A DNA stretch of 64,000 nucleotides, from assembly GCA_916048095.2 (NCBI GenBank), contig OU696570.1, forward strand, positions 3,879,018 through 3,943,017. The letters run 5' to 3'. The position numbers were made by a program, and so were the translations under genes. Below, piece by piece: positions 40,971 through 51,500 of the stretch. Each line of letters begins with the position of its first letter. The first letter of the stretch is position 1. The notes beneath the pieces were generated by a model, which made no database searches, was not told the DNA's origin, and saw nothing but the letters and a program-made list of their open reading frames with translations. This DNA comes from Sacculina carcini. Its lineage: Eukaryota > Arthropoda > Thecostraca > Sacculinidae.

Positions 40971-41435
40971 TGTAGAGTAGCGATTGGTTCAGCACGTAGT
41001 CCAAACGGTGGGCGCTAGAGGGCGCCAAGTGATAAGCGCCAGGGTCAAGGTGAGCGACCCTGACCAGTCGCTGTACAGTCATTACACAGTGCGTTTCACT
41101 AGTGGTGGTGTGCGGCATTTTATTGTGAGTAATGTGTATGTAATTATATCATATGATATGAACGTAGTAATGGGTGTGTAATTGTATCATAGTATAACTC
41201 ATGGCATTAATCCAATTTCAGATAGTTTGATTGTTGTGTAATCGAATCATTCACCCACTCGCTGTTTAACGTCACGATTGGATGAATGGATAAGTTATGT
41301 ATGGTCGTGCGTCACGGCCAGAGTTATCATCAATATGTGAGTCTAATACGCCGTTGCCGTTTACGTGTTTTTGTATTTCAGGAAATAACATTCGTGATGA
41401 TAATATACTCGTGCCACGAATGTCGTTTTTGATCA
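40971..41435 (+). repeat. LTR 2 of the array
   Basis: Same 465-bp sequence as LTR 1. It serves as 3' LTR of unit 1 and 5' LTR of unit 2. Confidence 0.95.
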
Positions 41436-41470
41436 TGTTATTTCAATAAGTCACGTCGTGCAACATTCCG

Positions 41471-44400
41471 ATGCCAAGAATGTCAGTCTCATTGCGATGT
41501 GAAGCGGCCGGGTGTGGAGAGTTGAAGACAGCCGAGGACATGTCCACATGTATCGCACTCATGCAGCTGCATCAAAAGAACGTGCATGAATCCTGCGGAT
41601 CCCGTCAGAAACCTCCAAAGATCTCTCGCCCCTCTATTCAGCAGAGCATTGACCAAGAAGAGTGGGCTGCATTCACCAGGAGGTGGCATATGTTCAAGAC
41701 CGGGACAGACCTCACGTCAAATCAAGTCACTGCCCAGCTGCTGGCCTGCTGCGAACCAGAGCTTGAGTCGGCGTTGTTCAGGGAGGATCCAGAGATATCC
41801 AACAGAACGGAGACGGAGATCTTGGAGGCTATCCAGCGTCTGTCAGTGATCAAGGTGGCGCTCAGTGTTCGGCGCTCGGCGTTGCTGCAAATGAAACAGG
41901 ATCCCGGTGAGAACGTCCGGCAATACGTGGCCAGACTCAGAGGCACCGCCAACGTTTGTGATTGGACAAAAACCAGTGTCTGTAGGGCTCCCGGGTGTTC
42001 CGGTTCAAGTGTGTGTGACTACACAGATGACGTTGTCAAACTTGTCATGCTGAACGGCCTATCAAACGATGAGATCAAGAAAGAAATTTTGGGAACGGCT
42101 GGCATCGACAGTAAAACGCTTAGCGACACAATTGCACTGGTAGAAAGCCGAGAGACAGCATGCAGAGCCATGGAGAGTGTACGCTCGGGAGTGGCAGCCA
42201 GTACCTACAAGAAAACAGCGCGCGTACTGACTACACCGGCCCCTGACACTGCAGTCAGTGAGAGGGAAGATGAACAGTGGAAGTTGAAGGTGAAGATGCG
42301 ATGTCGTTGTGGACGCCTCACTCCGAAGTTCGGCAAAATAAGGGGAAAACTCAAACAGTTTGACACATGCTTGGACTGCTGGAAAAAGTCTCGCGCAACT
42401 GAGAACAAGAGCTCTGCAAACAGAAGCGGAAGTGCTGAGGCCACATTTCACCATGTAGCGACGTCAGAGCCGGACAGCAAAACTTTGACGTGGTCACTGG
42501 ACTCTCGCCCACATCCGACTGTGAATTTAAGCGTCATCGTCGACGCAGACGCGTACAGATCAAGAAGCATGACCCCACCGCCAACGCAACCTGTACGTGT
42601 CGAAGCAGTGGCTGATTCAGGAGCGCAGACGTGTCTGATGGGAATACGAGTGCTCAAGCGAATGGGACTACACCAAGGTCACCTCACAAAAGCACATAGA
42701 TGCATCTTTGCCGCAAACAACAACAAGATAAATGTGCTAGGTCAGCTCTTCGTCAGACTATCAGGCGTGGATGACAAAGGAAGAGAGCATGTCACATCAG
42801 CAATCGCGTATGTGACCGATTCGTCTGAAAGGTTCTATTTGAGTCGAACTGCCATGGAGCAGCTGTGCATCATCGATCACAACTTTCCGAAGATCGGAGC
42901 TGCGTGTGACGTGACAGCAAGTCAGGGCGTTGCAGAGGTTAAACAGTACCATCAGGCCGAATGTGGTTGCCCACTGCGCACGGCACCGCCACCTCTACCT
43001 TTACGACTGCCCTTCACACCATCTAGTACATCGACGGAGAAGATGAAGCGGTGGATTCTAAACAGATATGCATCATCAACATTTAACGTCTGTCCTCATC
43101 AGCCCCTTCCTGCGATGACTGGTCCTCCGATGGAGATCCGCGTAGACAATTCGGTGCAGCCAGTGGTGACCAGAAGGCCTCCGAACGTACCAGTGCACTG
43201 GCAGAAAGACACAGCGAATCAGCTGCAGAGAGATGTCGCGATGGGTGTGATCGAGCCCGTACCGCCGAACACTCCGGTGACATGGCTACACAGTATGGTG
43301 CTGACTGCTAAATCCGACGGCACCCCACGCCGCACGGTAGATTTGCAGCCGCTCAATCGCTATTGTGTGAGAGAAACGCACCACACGGTTCCTCCTGTCA
43401 GAAAGGCAAGAAGTGTGCCCTGTCACACGATAAAAACAGTGACGGACGCCTGGAATGGGTTTCACTCGATCGAGATTCGCCCAGAAGATAGACACTTAAC
43501 GACATTTTTGACAGAGCAGGGTAGATTCCGCTACAAAAGAGCGCCTATGGGCTTCTTGGCGTCTCAGGATGCATACACCCAGCGGTATGACGCCATTATA
43601 GCCGACGTGACAAGGAAAACTAAATGTGTCGACGACACTCTTCTGTGGGACGACGACATCCAAACACACTGGTGGCGTGTGTTAGAATACTTGTCGCTTG
43701 TCGGCAGCAACGGTGTGGTGTTGAATCTGTCAAAGTTTCAGTTTTCAAGTTCAAAGGTCGAGTTCGCCGGGTTCGAGATTGCTGAAAGCGAAGTCAAACC
43801 GATGACGAAGCACTTGAAGGCGATTGAAATGTTTCCAAGACCAACAAATATCACAGATATACGAGCATGGTTTGGTCTTATCAACCAGGTGTCTCACTAC
43901 GGTCGACTGATAGAAATCATGAGACCATTCAAGCATCTGCTGAGTACAAAATCGAAGTTCTACTGGAACGCAGAGCTTGACGAAGCTTTTAAACGATCAA
44001 AACACCTCATTATCGAAGAGATACGACAAGGAGTAGAAATATTCGACCCCAAGAGGAAGACATGTTTGAGTACAGACTTTTCCAAGACCGGCGTGGGATA
44101 CTGGCTCCGTCAAAAACATTGCCGATGTAATTCTGTTATACCTGGGTGCTGTCAAAGCGGGTGGCGAATCACCATCGCAGGGTCAAGATTCCTTCACGAC
44201 GCAGAAACCCGCTACGCTCCAGTAGAGGGTGAAGCACTGGCAGTCGCGTGGGCATTGGAGGACAGCCGCTTTTTCACATTGGGCTGTAATGATTTGGTGA
44301 TCACGACTGACCACAAGCCGTTGACAAAAATACTGGGAGATCAGGATCTGGGAGACATTACAAATCCGAGGTTATTCCGCATCAAGCAGAGAACTCTGCC

Positions 44401-46225
44401 GTGGAAATACACAATTGTGCATGTTTCAGGCAGGTGTAATCCAGCTGCAGACACTACGTCACGATACCCGGGAGACAGAACACACACCACGGGCGAGGAT
44501 GTGGCGACAGAGCCCTATGACAAAAACTACTTGAATGTTATACGTGTGCATGGGACAGACGACGACATGGAGGCGTCTGTGGTCGCATCGGCGCAATCAA
44601 AAATATGTTCACTAGACGCCGTCACGTGGGATAGAGTAAAGAAATCGACCAATACAGATGAAGTGCTCAGTTTGCTGTTGCCACTCATCGAACACGGTTT
44701 CCCGACAACAAGAGATTACTTGCCAGAAATAGTACAACCGTATTGGCAATTTAGAAATCAATTGTCAATTGTCGACGGAGTTATCATGATGGGAAACCGC
44801 GTTGTGATTCCATCTGATCTTCAGGACGAAATACTTCAAATTCTTCACGCAGCACATCAGGGAACCAGCAGAATGCAAAGTCGGGCAGCAGGAGCGGTGT
44901 TCTGGCCACATATATCGAAGGACATAGAAGCTACAAGAGACAGGTGCTGTGACTGCTGTAGGATGTCTCCATCACATGCTCGCATGCCTCCAGTGGTCCC
45001 TGTGACACCAACACGCCCGTTCCAGGCTATCGCAGCGGATTTCTTCGAGATCCGAGGCACTAGCTATTTGGTGATAGTGGATCGGTTTAGCGGATGGCCT
45101 CATGTTGTGGCCTCGTCAACGGGAGCCAGAGGATTCGTCAAAGCCCTTCTCAATTACTTTGCCACGTTCGGTGTACCAGAGGAGATCAGCACGGACGGAG
45201 GTGCAGAATTCACCGCTAAAGAGACGGAGGAGCTCATTCAACGATGGGGTGTTGCACACAGAATATCTTCGGCCTATCATTCTCAGTCAAATGGACGAGC
45301 AGAAGTTGCGGTGAAATCCATGAAGCGACTAATGACGTCGCACACCAACGCACAGGGCGGTATAGACACAGAAGCGATGTCGGCTGCACTCTTACAGTAC
45401 AGAAATACGCCGGACCCGGAGATTGGTATGTCACCGTCTCAAATCGTGTTCGGGAGAAATGTTCGTGACTTGCTTCCGGTGGCTCAAGGAACACAGGTGT
45501 TCGACAACCAAATGGTCCATCCCATTTGGCGCGACAACTGGTCGAAGCAAGAAGAGGCCTTAAGAGTTCGGTTTGCCAAGCAGGTTGATCAGCTACAACA
45601 AGGCGTTCGTAAGCTGAAGCCACTCTCGACTGGCGACGTGGTGCTGCTCCAGAATCAGAACGGCCGGCACAAGCGCTGGGACAGATCCGGAGTTATCGTT
45701 GAGGTCAAGCCTCACGACCAGTACGCGGTGAAGATTGACGGTTCTGGCCGGATAACTCTGAGAAATAGGCGGTTTTTGTCAAAGATATCTAAAACAGTGT
45801 CACAAACGACAGCGCAGCCGGTCAGCGAAGGACCTGTTCCCATTGCGATATCTCCAGCTCCCGTCCGGCAGTACAGAGCACAGCGAGAGTCCGGAGATAT
45901 CTACACAGATGAAACTATCCACCGTGGATACGGTCAAGCAGACGGCGCTCTCGCTCAACCCGGAAATATCAGCCAGGAGACCAATGCGCCGACATCGGAT
46001 GAGTCACCAGGCCAGGATGTACCGGCACAACCGCCACCGCTCGAACAGTCATCACCTGCGCCATCTCAACTGCTCGAACAGTCTCCACCACCTGTGCCAT
46101 CTCCGCCGCCTGCGCAGTCTGCAGAGCGCTCTCGCCCCGCTCGCGCACGTCGACCACCAGCCTATCTGCGGGACTACGTGGTGTACTCAACGAGATACGG
46201 AAGTTCACGTCCTCCAAAACTGTGA
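41471..46225 (+). CDS. Array unit 2 Gag-Pol polyprotein, intact (1584 aa)
   Basis: The ATG lies 35 nt after the LTR. Order: a C2H2-like finger near the N-terminus (CEAAGC, then HQKNVH), a Gag-like helical region, a CxC...CxxC cluster (MRCRCGR, TCLDCWK) instead of a standard CCHC knuckle, protease DSGA (Asp 382), reverse transcriptase (Asp 659; CVDD box with Asp 721 and 722), RNase H (Asp 869, Glu 921, Asp 947), integrase finger, and integrase core Asp 1190, Asp 1242, Glu 1278 (D,D-35-E). A GPY/F-like region and a Pro-rich tail ending in RARRPPAYLRDY follow. All catalytic acids are present. The Tyr of YVDD is Cys in every unit. It is a mosaic: 5' of about 42564 it matches unit 3, and 3' of about 43401 it matches unit 1. 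Confidence 0.95.
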   Translation: MPRMSVSLRCEAAGCGELKTAEDMSTCIALMQLHQKNVHESCGSRQKPPKISRPSIQQSIDQEEWAAFTRRWHMFKTGTDLTSNQVTAQLLACCEPELESALFREDPEISNRTETEILEAIQRLSVIKVALSVRRSALLQMKQDPGENVRQYVARLRGTANVCDWTKTSVCRAPGCSGSSVCDYTDDVVKLVMLNGLSNDEIKKEILGTAGIDSKTLSDTIALVESRETACRAMESVRSGVAASTYKKTARVLTTPAPDTAVSEREDEQWKLKVKMRCRCGRLTPKFGKIRGKLKQFDTCLDCWKKSRATENKSSANRSGSAEATFHHVATSEPDSKTLTWSLDSRPHPTVNLSVIVDADAYRSRSMTPPPTQPVRVEAVADSGAQTCLMGIRVLKRMGLHQGHLTKAHRCIFAANNNKINVLGQLFVRLSGVDDKGREHVTSAIAYVTDSSERFYLSRTAMEQLCIIDHNFPKIGAACDVTASQGVAEVKQYHQAECGCPLRTAPPPLPLRLPFTPSSTSTEKMKRWILNRYASSTFNVCPHQPLPAMTGPPMEIRVDNSVQPVVTRRPPNVPVHWQKDTANQLQRDVAMGVIEPVPPNTPVTWLHSMVLTAKSDGTPRRTVDLQPLNRYCVRETHHTVPPVRKARSVPCHTIKTVTDAWNGFHSIEIRPEDRHLTTFLTEQGRFRYKRAPMGFLASQDAYTQRYDAIIADVTRKTKCVDDTLLWDDDIQTHWWRVLEYLSLVGSNGVVLNLSKFQFSSSKVEFAGFEIAESEVKPMTKHLKAIEMFPRPTNITDIRAWFGLINQVSHYGRLIEIMRPFKHLLSTKSKFYWNAELDEAFKRSKHLIIEEIRQGVEIFDPKRKTCLSTDFSKTGVGYWLRQKHCRCNSVIPGCCQSGWRITIAGSRFLHDAETRYAPVEGEALAVAWALEDSRFFTLGCNDLVITTDHKPLTKILGDQDLGDITNPRLFRIKQRTLPWKYTIVHVSGRCNPAADTTSRYPGDRTHTTGEDVATEPYDKNYLNVIRVHGTDDDMEASVVASAQSKICSLDAVTWDRVKKSTNTDEVLSLLLPLIEHGFPTTRDYLPEIVQPYWQFRNQLSIVDGVIMMGNRVVIPSDLQDEILQILHAAHQGTSRMQSRAAGAVFWPHISKDIEATRDRCCDCCRMSPSHARMPPVVPVTPTRPFQAIAADFFEIRGTSYLVIVDRFSGWPHVVASSTGARGFVKALLNYFATFGVPEEISTDGGAEFTAKETEELIQRWGVAHRISSAYHSQSNGRAEVAVKSMKRLMTSHTNAQGGIDTEAMSAALLQYRNTPDPEIGMSPSQIVFGRNVRDLLPVAQGTQVFDNQMVHPIWRDNWSKQEEALRVRFAKQVDQLQQGVRKLKPLSTGDVVLLQNQNGRHKRWDRSGVIVEVKPHDQYAVKIDGSGRITLRNRRFLSKISKTVSQTTAQPVSEGPVPIAISPAPVRQYRAQRESGDIYTDETIHRGYGQADGALAQPGNISQETNAPTSDESPGQDVPAQPPPLEQSSPAPSQLLEQSPPPVPSPPPAQSAERSRPARARRPPAYLRDYVVYSTRYGSSRPPKL

Positions 46226-46235
46226 ACTGGGGGGA

Positions 46236-46700
46236 TGTAGAGTAGCGATTGGTTCAGCACGTAGTCCAAACGGTGGGCGCTAGAGGGCGCCAAGTGATAA
46301 GCGCCAGGGTCAAGGTGAGCGACCCTGACCAGTCGCTGTACAGTCATTACACAGTGCGTTTCACTAGTGGTGGTGTGCGGCATTTTATTGTGAGTAATGT
46401 GTATGTAATTATATCATATGATATGAACGTAGTAATGGGTGTGTAATTGTATCATAGTATAACTCATGGCATTAATCCAATTTCAGATAGTTTGATTGTT
46501 GTGTAATCGAATCATTCACCCACTCGCTGTTTAACGTCACGATTGGATGAATGGATAAGTTATGTATGGTCGTGCGTCACGGCCAGAGTTATCATCAATA
46601 TGTGAGTCTAATACGCCGTTGCCGTTTACGTGTTTTTGTATTTCAGGAAATAACATTCGTGATGATAATATACTCGTGCCACGAATGTCGTTTTTGATCA
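46236..46700 (+). repeat. LTR 3 of the array
   Basis: Same 465-bp sequence, shared by units 2 and 3. Confidence 0.95.
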
Positions 46701-46735
46701 TGTTATTTCAATAAGTCACGTCGTGCAACATTCCG

Positions 46736-49700
46736 ATGCCAAGAATGTCAGTCTCATTGCGATGTGAAGCGGCCGGGTGTGGAGAGTTGAAGACAGCCGA
46801 GGACATGTCCACATGTATCGCACTCATGCAGCTGCATCAAAAGAACGTGCATGAATCCTGCGGATCCCGTCAGAAACCTCCAAAGATCTCTCGCCCCTCT
46901 ATTCAGCAGAGCATTGACCAAGAAGAGTGGGCTGCATTCACCAGGAGGTGGCATATGTTCAAGACCGGGACAGACCTCACGTCAAATCAAGTCACTGCCC
47001 AGCTGCTGGCCTGCTGCGAACCAGAGCTTGAGTCGGCGTTGTTCAGGGAGGATCCAGAGATATCCAACAGAACGGAGACGGAGATCTTGGAGGCTATCCA
47101 GCGTCTGTCAGTGATCAAGGTGGCGCTCAGTGTTCGGCGCTCGGCGTTGCTGCAAATGAAACAGGATCCCGGTGAGAACGTCCGGCAATACGTGGCCAGA
47201 CTCAGAGGCACCGCCAACGTTTGTGATTGGACAAAAACCAGTGTCTGTAGGGCTCCCGGGTGTTCCGGTTCAAGTGTGTGTGACTACACAGATGACGTTG
47301 TCAAACTTGTCATGCTGAACGGCCTATCAAACGATGAGATCAAGAAAGAAATTTTGGGAACGGCTGGCATCGACAGTAAAACGCTTAGCGACACAATTGC
47401 ACTGGTAGAAAGCCGAGAGACAGCATGCAGAGCCATGGAGAGTGTACGCTCGGGAGTGGCAGCCAGTACCTACAAGAAAACAGCGCGCGTACTGACTACA
47501 CCGGCCCCTGACACTGCAGTCAGTGAGAGGGAAGATGAACAGTGGAAGTTGAAGGTGAAGATGCGATGTCGTTGTGGACGCCTCACTCCGAAGTTCGGCA
47601 AAATAAGGGGAAAACTCAAACAGTTTGACACATGCTTGGACTGCTGGAAAAAGTCTCGCGCAACTGAGAACAAGAGCTCTGCAAACAGAAGCGGAAGTGC
47701 TGAGGCCACATTTCACCATGTAGCGACGTCAGAGCCGGACAGCAAAACTTTGACGTGGTCACTGGACTCTCGCCCACATCCGACTGTGAATTTAAGCGTC
47801 ATCGTCGACGCAGACGCGTACAGATCAAGAAGCATGACCCCACCGCCAACGCAACCTGTACGTGTCGAAGCAGTGGCTGATTCAGGAGCGCAGACGTGTC
47901 TGATGGGAATACGAGTGCTCAAGCGAATGGGACTACACCAAGGTCACCTCACAAAAGCACATAGATGCATCTTTGCCGCAAACAACAACAAGATAAATGT
48001 GCTAGGTCAGCTCTTCGTCAGACTATCAGGCGTGGATGACAAAGGAAGAGAGCATGTCACATCAGCAATCGCGTATGTGACCGATTCGTCTGAAAGGTTC
48101 TATTTGAGTCGAACTGCCATGGAGCAGCTGTGCATCATCGATCACAACTTTCCGAAGATCGGAGCTGCGTGTGACGTGACAGCAAGTCAGGGCGTTGCAG
48201 AGGTTAAACAGTACCATCAGGCCGAATGTGGTTGCCCACTGCGCACGGCACCGCCACCTCTACCTTTACGACTGCCCTTCACACCATCTAGTACATCGAC
48301 GGAGAAGATGAAGCGGTGGATTCTAAACAGATATGCATCATCAACATTTAACGTCTGTCCTCATCAGCCCCTTCCTGCGATGACTGGTCCTCCGATGGAG
48401 ATCCGCGTAGACAATTCGGTGCAGCCAGTGGTGACCAGAAGGCCTCCGAACGTACCAGTGCACTGGCAGAAAGACACAGCGAATCAGCTGCAGAGAGATG
48501 TCGCGATGGGTGTGATCGAGCCCGTACCGCCGAACACTCCGGTGACATGGCTACACAGTATGGTGCTGACTGCTAAATCCGACGGCACCCCACGCCGCAC
48601 GGTAGATTTGCAGCCGCTCAATCGCTATTGTGTGAGAGAAACGCACCACACGGTTCCTCCTGTCAAGCAGGCAAGAAGTGTGCCCTGTCACACGATCAAA
48701 ACAGTGACGGACGCCTGGAATGGGTTTCACTCGATCGAGATTCGCCCAGAAGATAGACACTTAACGACATTTTTGACAGAGCAGGGTAGATTCCGCTACA
48801 AAAGAGCGCCTATGGGCTTCTTGGCGTCTCAGGATGCATACACCCAGCGGTATGACGCCATTATAGCCGACGTGACAAGGAAAACTAAATGTGTCGACGA
48901 CACTCTTCTGTGGGACGACGACATCCAAACACACTGGTGGCGTGTGTTAGAATACTTGTCGCTTGTCGGCAGCAACGGTGTGGTGTTGAATCCGTCAAAG
49001 TTTCAGTTTTCAAGTTCAAAGGTCGAGTTCGCCGGGCTCGAGATTGCTGAAAGCGAAGTCAAACCGATGACGAAGCACTTGAAGGCGATTGAAATGTTTC
49101 CAAGACCAACAAATATCACAGATATACGAGCATGGTTTGGTCTTATCAACCAGGTGTCTCACTACGGTCGACTGATAGAAATCATGAGACCATTCAAGCA
49201 TCTGCTGAGTACAAAATCGAAGTTCTACTGGAACGCAGAGCTTGACGAAGCTTTTAAACGATCAAAACACCTCATTATCGAAGAGATACGACAAGGAGTA
49301 GAAATATTCGACCCCAAGAGGAAGACATGTTTGAGTACAGACTTTTCCAAGACCGGCGTGGGATACTGGCTCCGTCAAAAACATTGCCGATGTAATTCTG
49401 TTATACCTGGGTGCTGTCAAAGCGGGTGGCGAATCACCATCGCAGGGTCAAGATTCCTTCACGACGCAGAAACCCGCTACGCTCCAGTAGAGGGTGAAGC
49501 ACTGGCAGTCGCGTGGACATTGGAGGACAGCCGCTTTTTCACATTGGGCTGTAATGATTTGGTGATCACGACTGACCACAAGCCGTTGACAAAAATACTG
49601 GGAGATCAGGATCTGGGAGACATTACAAATCCGAGGTTATTCCGCATCAAGCAGAGAACTCTGCCGTGGAAATACACAATTGTGCATGTTTCAGGCAGGT

Positions 49701-51490
49701 GTAATCCAGCTGCAGACACTACGTCACGATACCCGGGAGACAGAACACACACCACGGGCGAGGATGTGGCGACAGAGCCCTATGACAAAAACTACTTGAA
49801 TGTTATACGTGTGCATGGGACAGACGACGACATGGAGGCGTCTGTGGTCGCATCGGCGCAATCAAAAATATGTTCACTAGACGCCGTCACGTGGGATAGA
49901 GTAAAGAAATCGACCAATACAGATGAAGTGCTCAGTTTGCTGTTGCCACTCATCGAACACGGTTTCCCGACAACAAGAGATTACTTGCCAGAAATAGTAC
50001 AACCGTATTGGCAATTTAGAAATCAATTGTCAATTGTCGACGGAGTTATCATGATGGGAAACCGCGTTGTGATTCCATCTGATCTTCAGGACGAAATACT
50101 TCAAATTCTTCACGCAGCACATCAGGGAACCAGCAGAATGCAAAGTCGGGCAGCAGGAGCGGTGTTCTGGCCACATATATCGAAGGACATAGAAGCTACA
50201 AGAGACAGGTGCTGTGACTGCTGTAGGATGTCTCCATCACATGCTCGCATGCCTCCAGTGGTCCCTGTGACACCAACACGCCCGTTCCAGGCTATCGCAG
50301 CGGATTTCTTCGAGATCCGAGGCACTAGCTATTTGGTGATAGTGGATCGGTTTAGCGGATGGCCTCATGTTGTGGCCTCGTCAACGGGAGCCAGAGGATT
50401 CGTCAAAGCCCTTCTCAATTACTTTGCCACGTTCGGTGTACCAGAGGAGATCAGCACGGACGGAGGTGCAGAATTCACCGCTAAAGAGACGGAGGAGCTC
50501 ATTCAACGATGGGGTGTTGCACACAGAATATCTTCGGCCTATCATTCTCAGTCGAATGGACGAGCAGAAGTTGCGGTGAAATCCATGAAGCGACTAATGA
50601 CGTCGCACACCAACGCACAGGGCGGTATAGACACAGAAGCGATGTCGGCTGCACTCTTACAGTACAGAAATACGCCGGTCCCGGAGATTGGTATGTCACC
50701 GTCTCAAATCGTGTTCGGGAGAAATGTTCGTGACTTGCTTCCGGTGGCTCAAGGAACACAGGTGTTCGACAACCAAATGGTCCATCCCATTTGGCGCGAC
50801 AACTGGTCGAAGCAAGAAGAGGCCTTAAGAGTTCGGTTTGCCAAGCAGGTTGATCAGCTACAACAAGGCGTTCGTAAGCTGAAGCCACTCTCGACTGGCG
50901 ACGTGGTGCTGCTCCAGAATCAGAACGGCCGGCACAAGCGCTGGGACAGATCCGGAGTTATCGTTGAGGTCAAGCCTCACGACCAGTACGCGGTGAAGAT
51001 TGACGGTTCTGGCCGGACAACTCTGAGAAATAGGCGGTTTTTGTCAAAGATATCTAAAACAGTGTCACAAACGACAGCGCAGCCGGTCAGCGAAGGACCT
51101 GTTCCCATTGCGATATCTCCAGCTCCCGTCCGGCAGTACAGAGCACAGCGAGAGTCCGGAGATATCTACACAGATGAAACTATCCACCGTGGATACGGTC
51201 AAGCAGACGGCGCTCTCGCTCAACCCGGAAATATCAGCCAGGAGACCAATGCGCCGACATCGGATGAGTCACCAGGCCAGGATGTACCGGCACAACCGCC
51301 ACCGCTCGAACAGTCATCACCTGCGCCATCTCAACTGCTCGAACAGTCTCCACCACCTGTGCCATCTCCGCCGCCTGCGCAGTCTGCAGAGCGCTCTCGC
51401 CCCGCTCGCGCACGTCGACCACCAGCCTATCTGCGGGACTACGTGGTGTACTCAACGAGATACGGAAGTTCACGTCCTCCAAAACTGTGA
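46736..51490 (+). CDS. Array unit 3 Gag-Pol polyprotein, intact (1584 aa)
   Basis: Same domain order and catalytic residues as unit 2. It differs from units 1 and 2 only in the second half: 48666-48668 (Arg-Lys to Lys-Gln), 48697 (silent), 48992 (Leu to Pro), 49037 (Phe to Leu), 49517 (Ala to Thr), 50554 (silent), 50679 (Asp to Val) and 51018 (Ile to Thr). None hits a catalytic acid. It could encode an active polyprotein if transcribed. Confidence 0.95.
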   Translation: MPRMSVSLRCEAAGCGELKTAEDMSTCIALMQLHQKNVHESCGSRQKPPKISRPSIQQSIDQEEWAAFTRRWHMFKTGTDLTSNQVTAQLLACCEPELESALFREDPEISNRTETEILEAIQRLSVIKVALSVRRSALLQMKQDPGENVRQYVARLRGTANVCDWTKTSVCRAPGCSGSSVCDYTDDVVKLVMLNGLSNDEIKKEILGTAGIDSKTLSDTIALVESRETACRAMESVRSGVAASTYKKTARVLTTPAPDTAVSEREDEQWKLKVKMRCRCGRLTPKFGKIRGKLKQFDTCLDCWKKSRATENKSSANRSGSAEATFHHVATSEPDSKTLTWSLDSRPHPTVNLSVIVDADAYRSRSMTPPPTQPVRVEAVADSGAQTCLMGIRVLKRMGLHQGHLTKAHRCIFAANNNKINVLGQLFVRLSGVDDKGREHVTSAIAYVTDSSERFYLSRTAMEQLCIIDHNFPKIGAACDVTASQGVAEVKQYHQAECGCPLRTAPPPLPLRLPFTPSSTSTEKMKRWILNRYASSTFNVCPHQPLPAMTGPPMEIRVDNSVQPVVTRRPPNVPVHWQKDTANQLQRDVAMGVIEPVPPNTPVTWLHSMVLTAKSDGTPRRTVDLQPLNRYCVRETHHTVPPVKQARSVPCHTIKTVTDAWNGFHSIEIRPEDRHLTTFLTEQGRFRYKRAPMGFLASQDAYTQRYDAIIADVTRKTKCVDDTLLWDDDIQTHWWRVLEYLSLVGSNGVVLNPSKFQFSSSKVEFAGLEIAESEVKPMTKHLKAIEMFPRPTNITDIRAWFGLINQVSHYGRLIEIMRPFKHLLSTKSKFYWNAELDEAFKRSKHLIIEEIRQGVEIFDPKRKTCLSTDFSKTGVGYWLRQKHCRCNSVIPGCCQSGWRITIAGSRFLHDAETRYAPVEGEALAVAWTLEDSRFFTLGCNDLVITTDHKPLTKILGDQDLGDITNPRLFRIKQRTLPWKYTIVHVSGRCNPAADTTSRYPGDRTHTTGEDVATEPYDKNYLNVIRVHGTDDDMEASVVASAQSKICSLDAVTWDRVKKSTNTDEVLSLLLPLIEHGFPTTRDYLPEIVQPYWQFRNQLSIVDGVIMMGNRVVIPSDLQDEILQILHAAHQGTSRMQSRAAGAVFWPHISKDIEATRDRCCDCCRMSPSHARMPPVVPVTPTRPFQAIAADFFEIRGTSYLVIVDRFSGWPHVVASSTGARGFVKALLNYFATFGVPEEISTDGGAEFTAKETEELIQRWGVAHRISSAYHSQSNGRAEVAVKSMKRLMTSHTNAQGGIDTEAMSAALLQYRNTPVPEIGMSPSQIVFGRNVRDLLPVAQGTQVFDNQMVHPIWRDNWSKQEEALRVRFAKQVDQLQQGVRKLKPLSTGDVVLLQNQNGRHKRWDRSGVIVEVKPHDQYAVKIDGSGRTTLRNRRFLSKISKTVSQTTAQPVSEGPVPIAISPAPVRQYRAQRESGDIYTDETIHRGYGQADGALAQPGNISQETNAPTSDESPGQDVPAQPPPLEQSSPAPSQLLEQSPPPVPSPPPAQSAERSRPARARRPPAYLRDYVVYSTRYGSSRPPKL

Positions 51491-51500
51491 ACTGGGGGGA

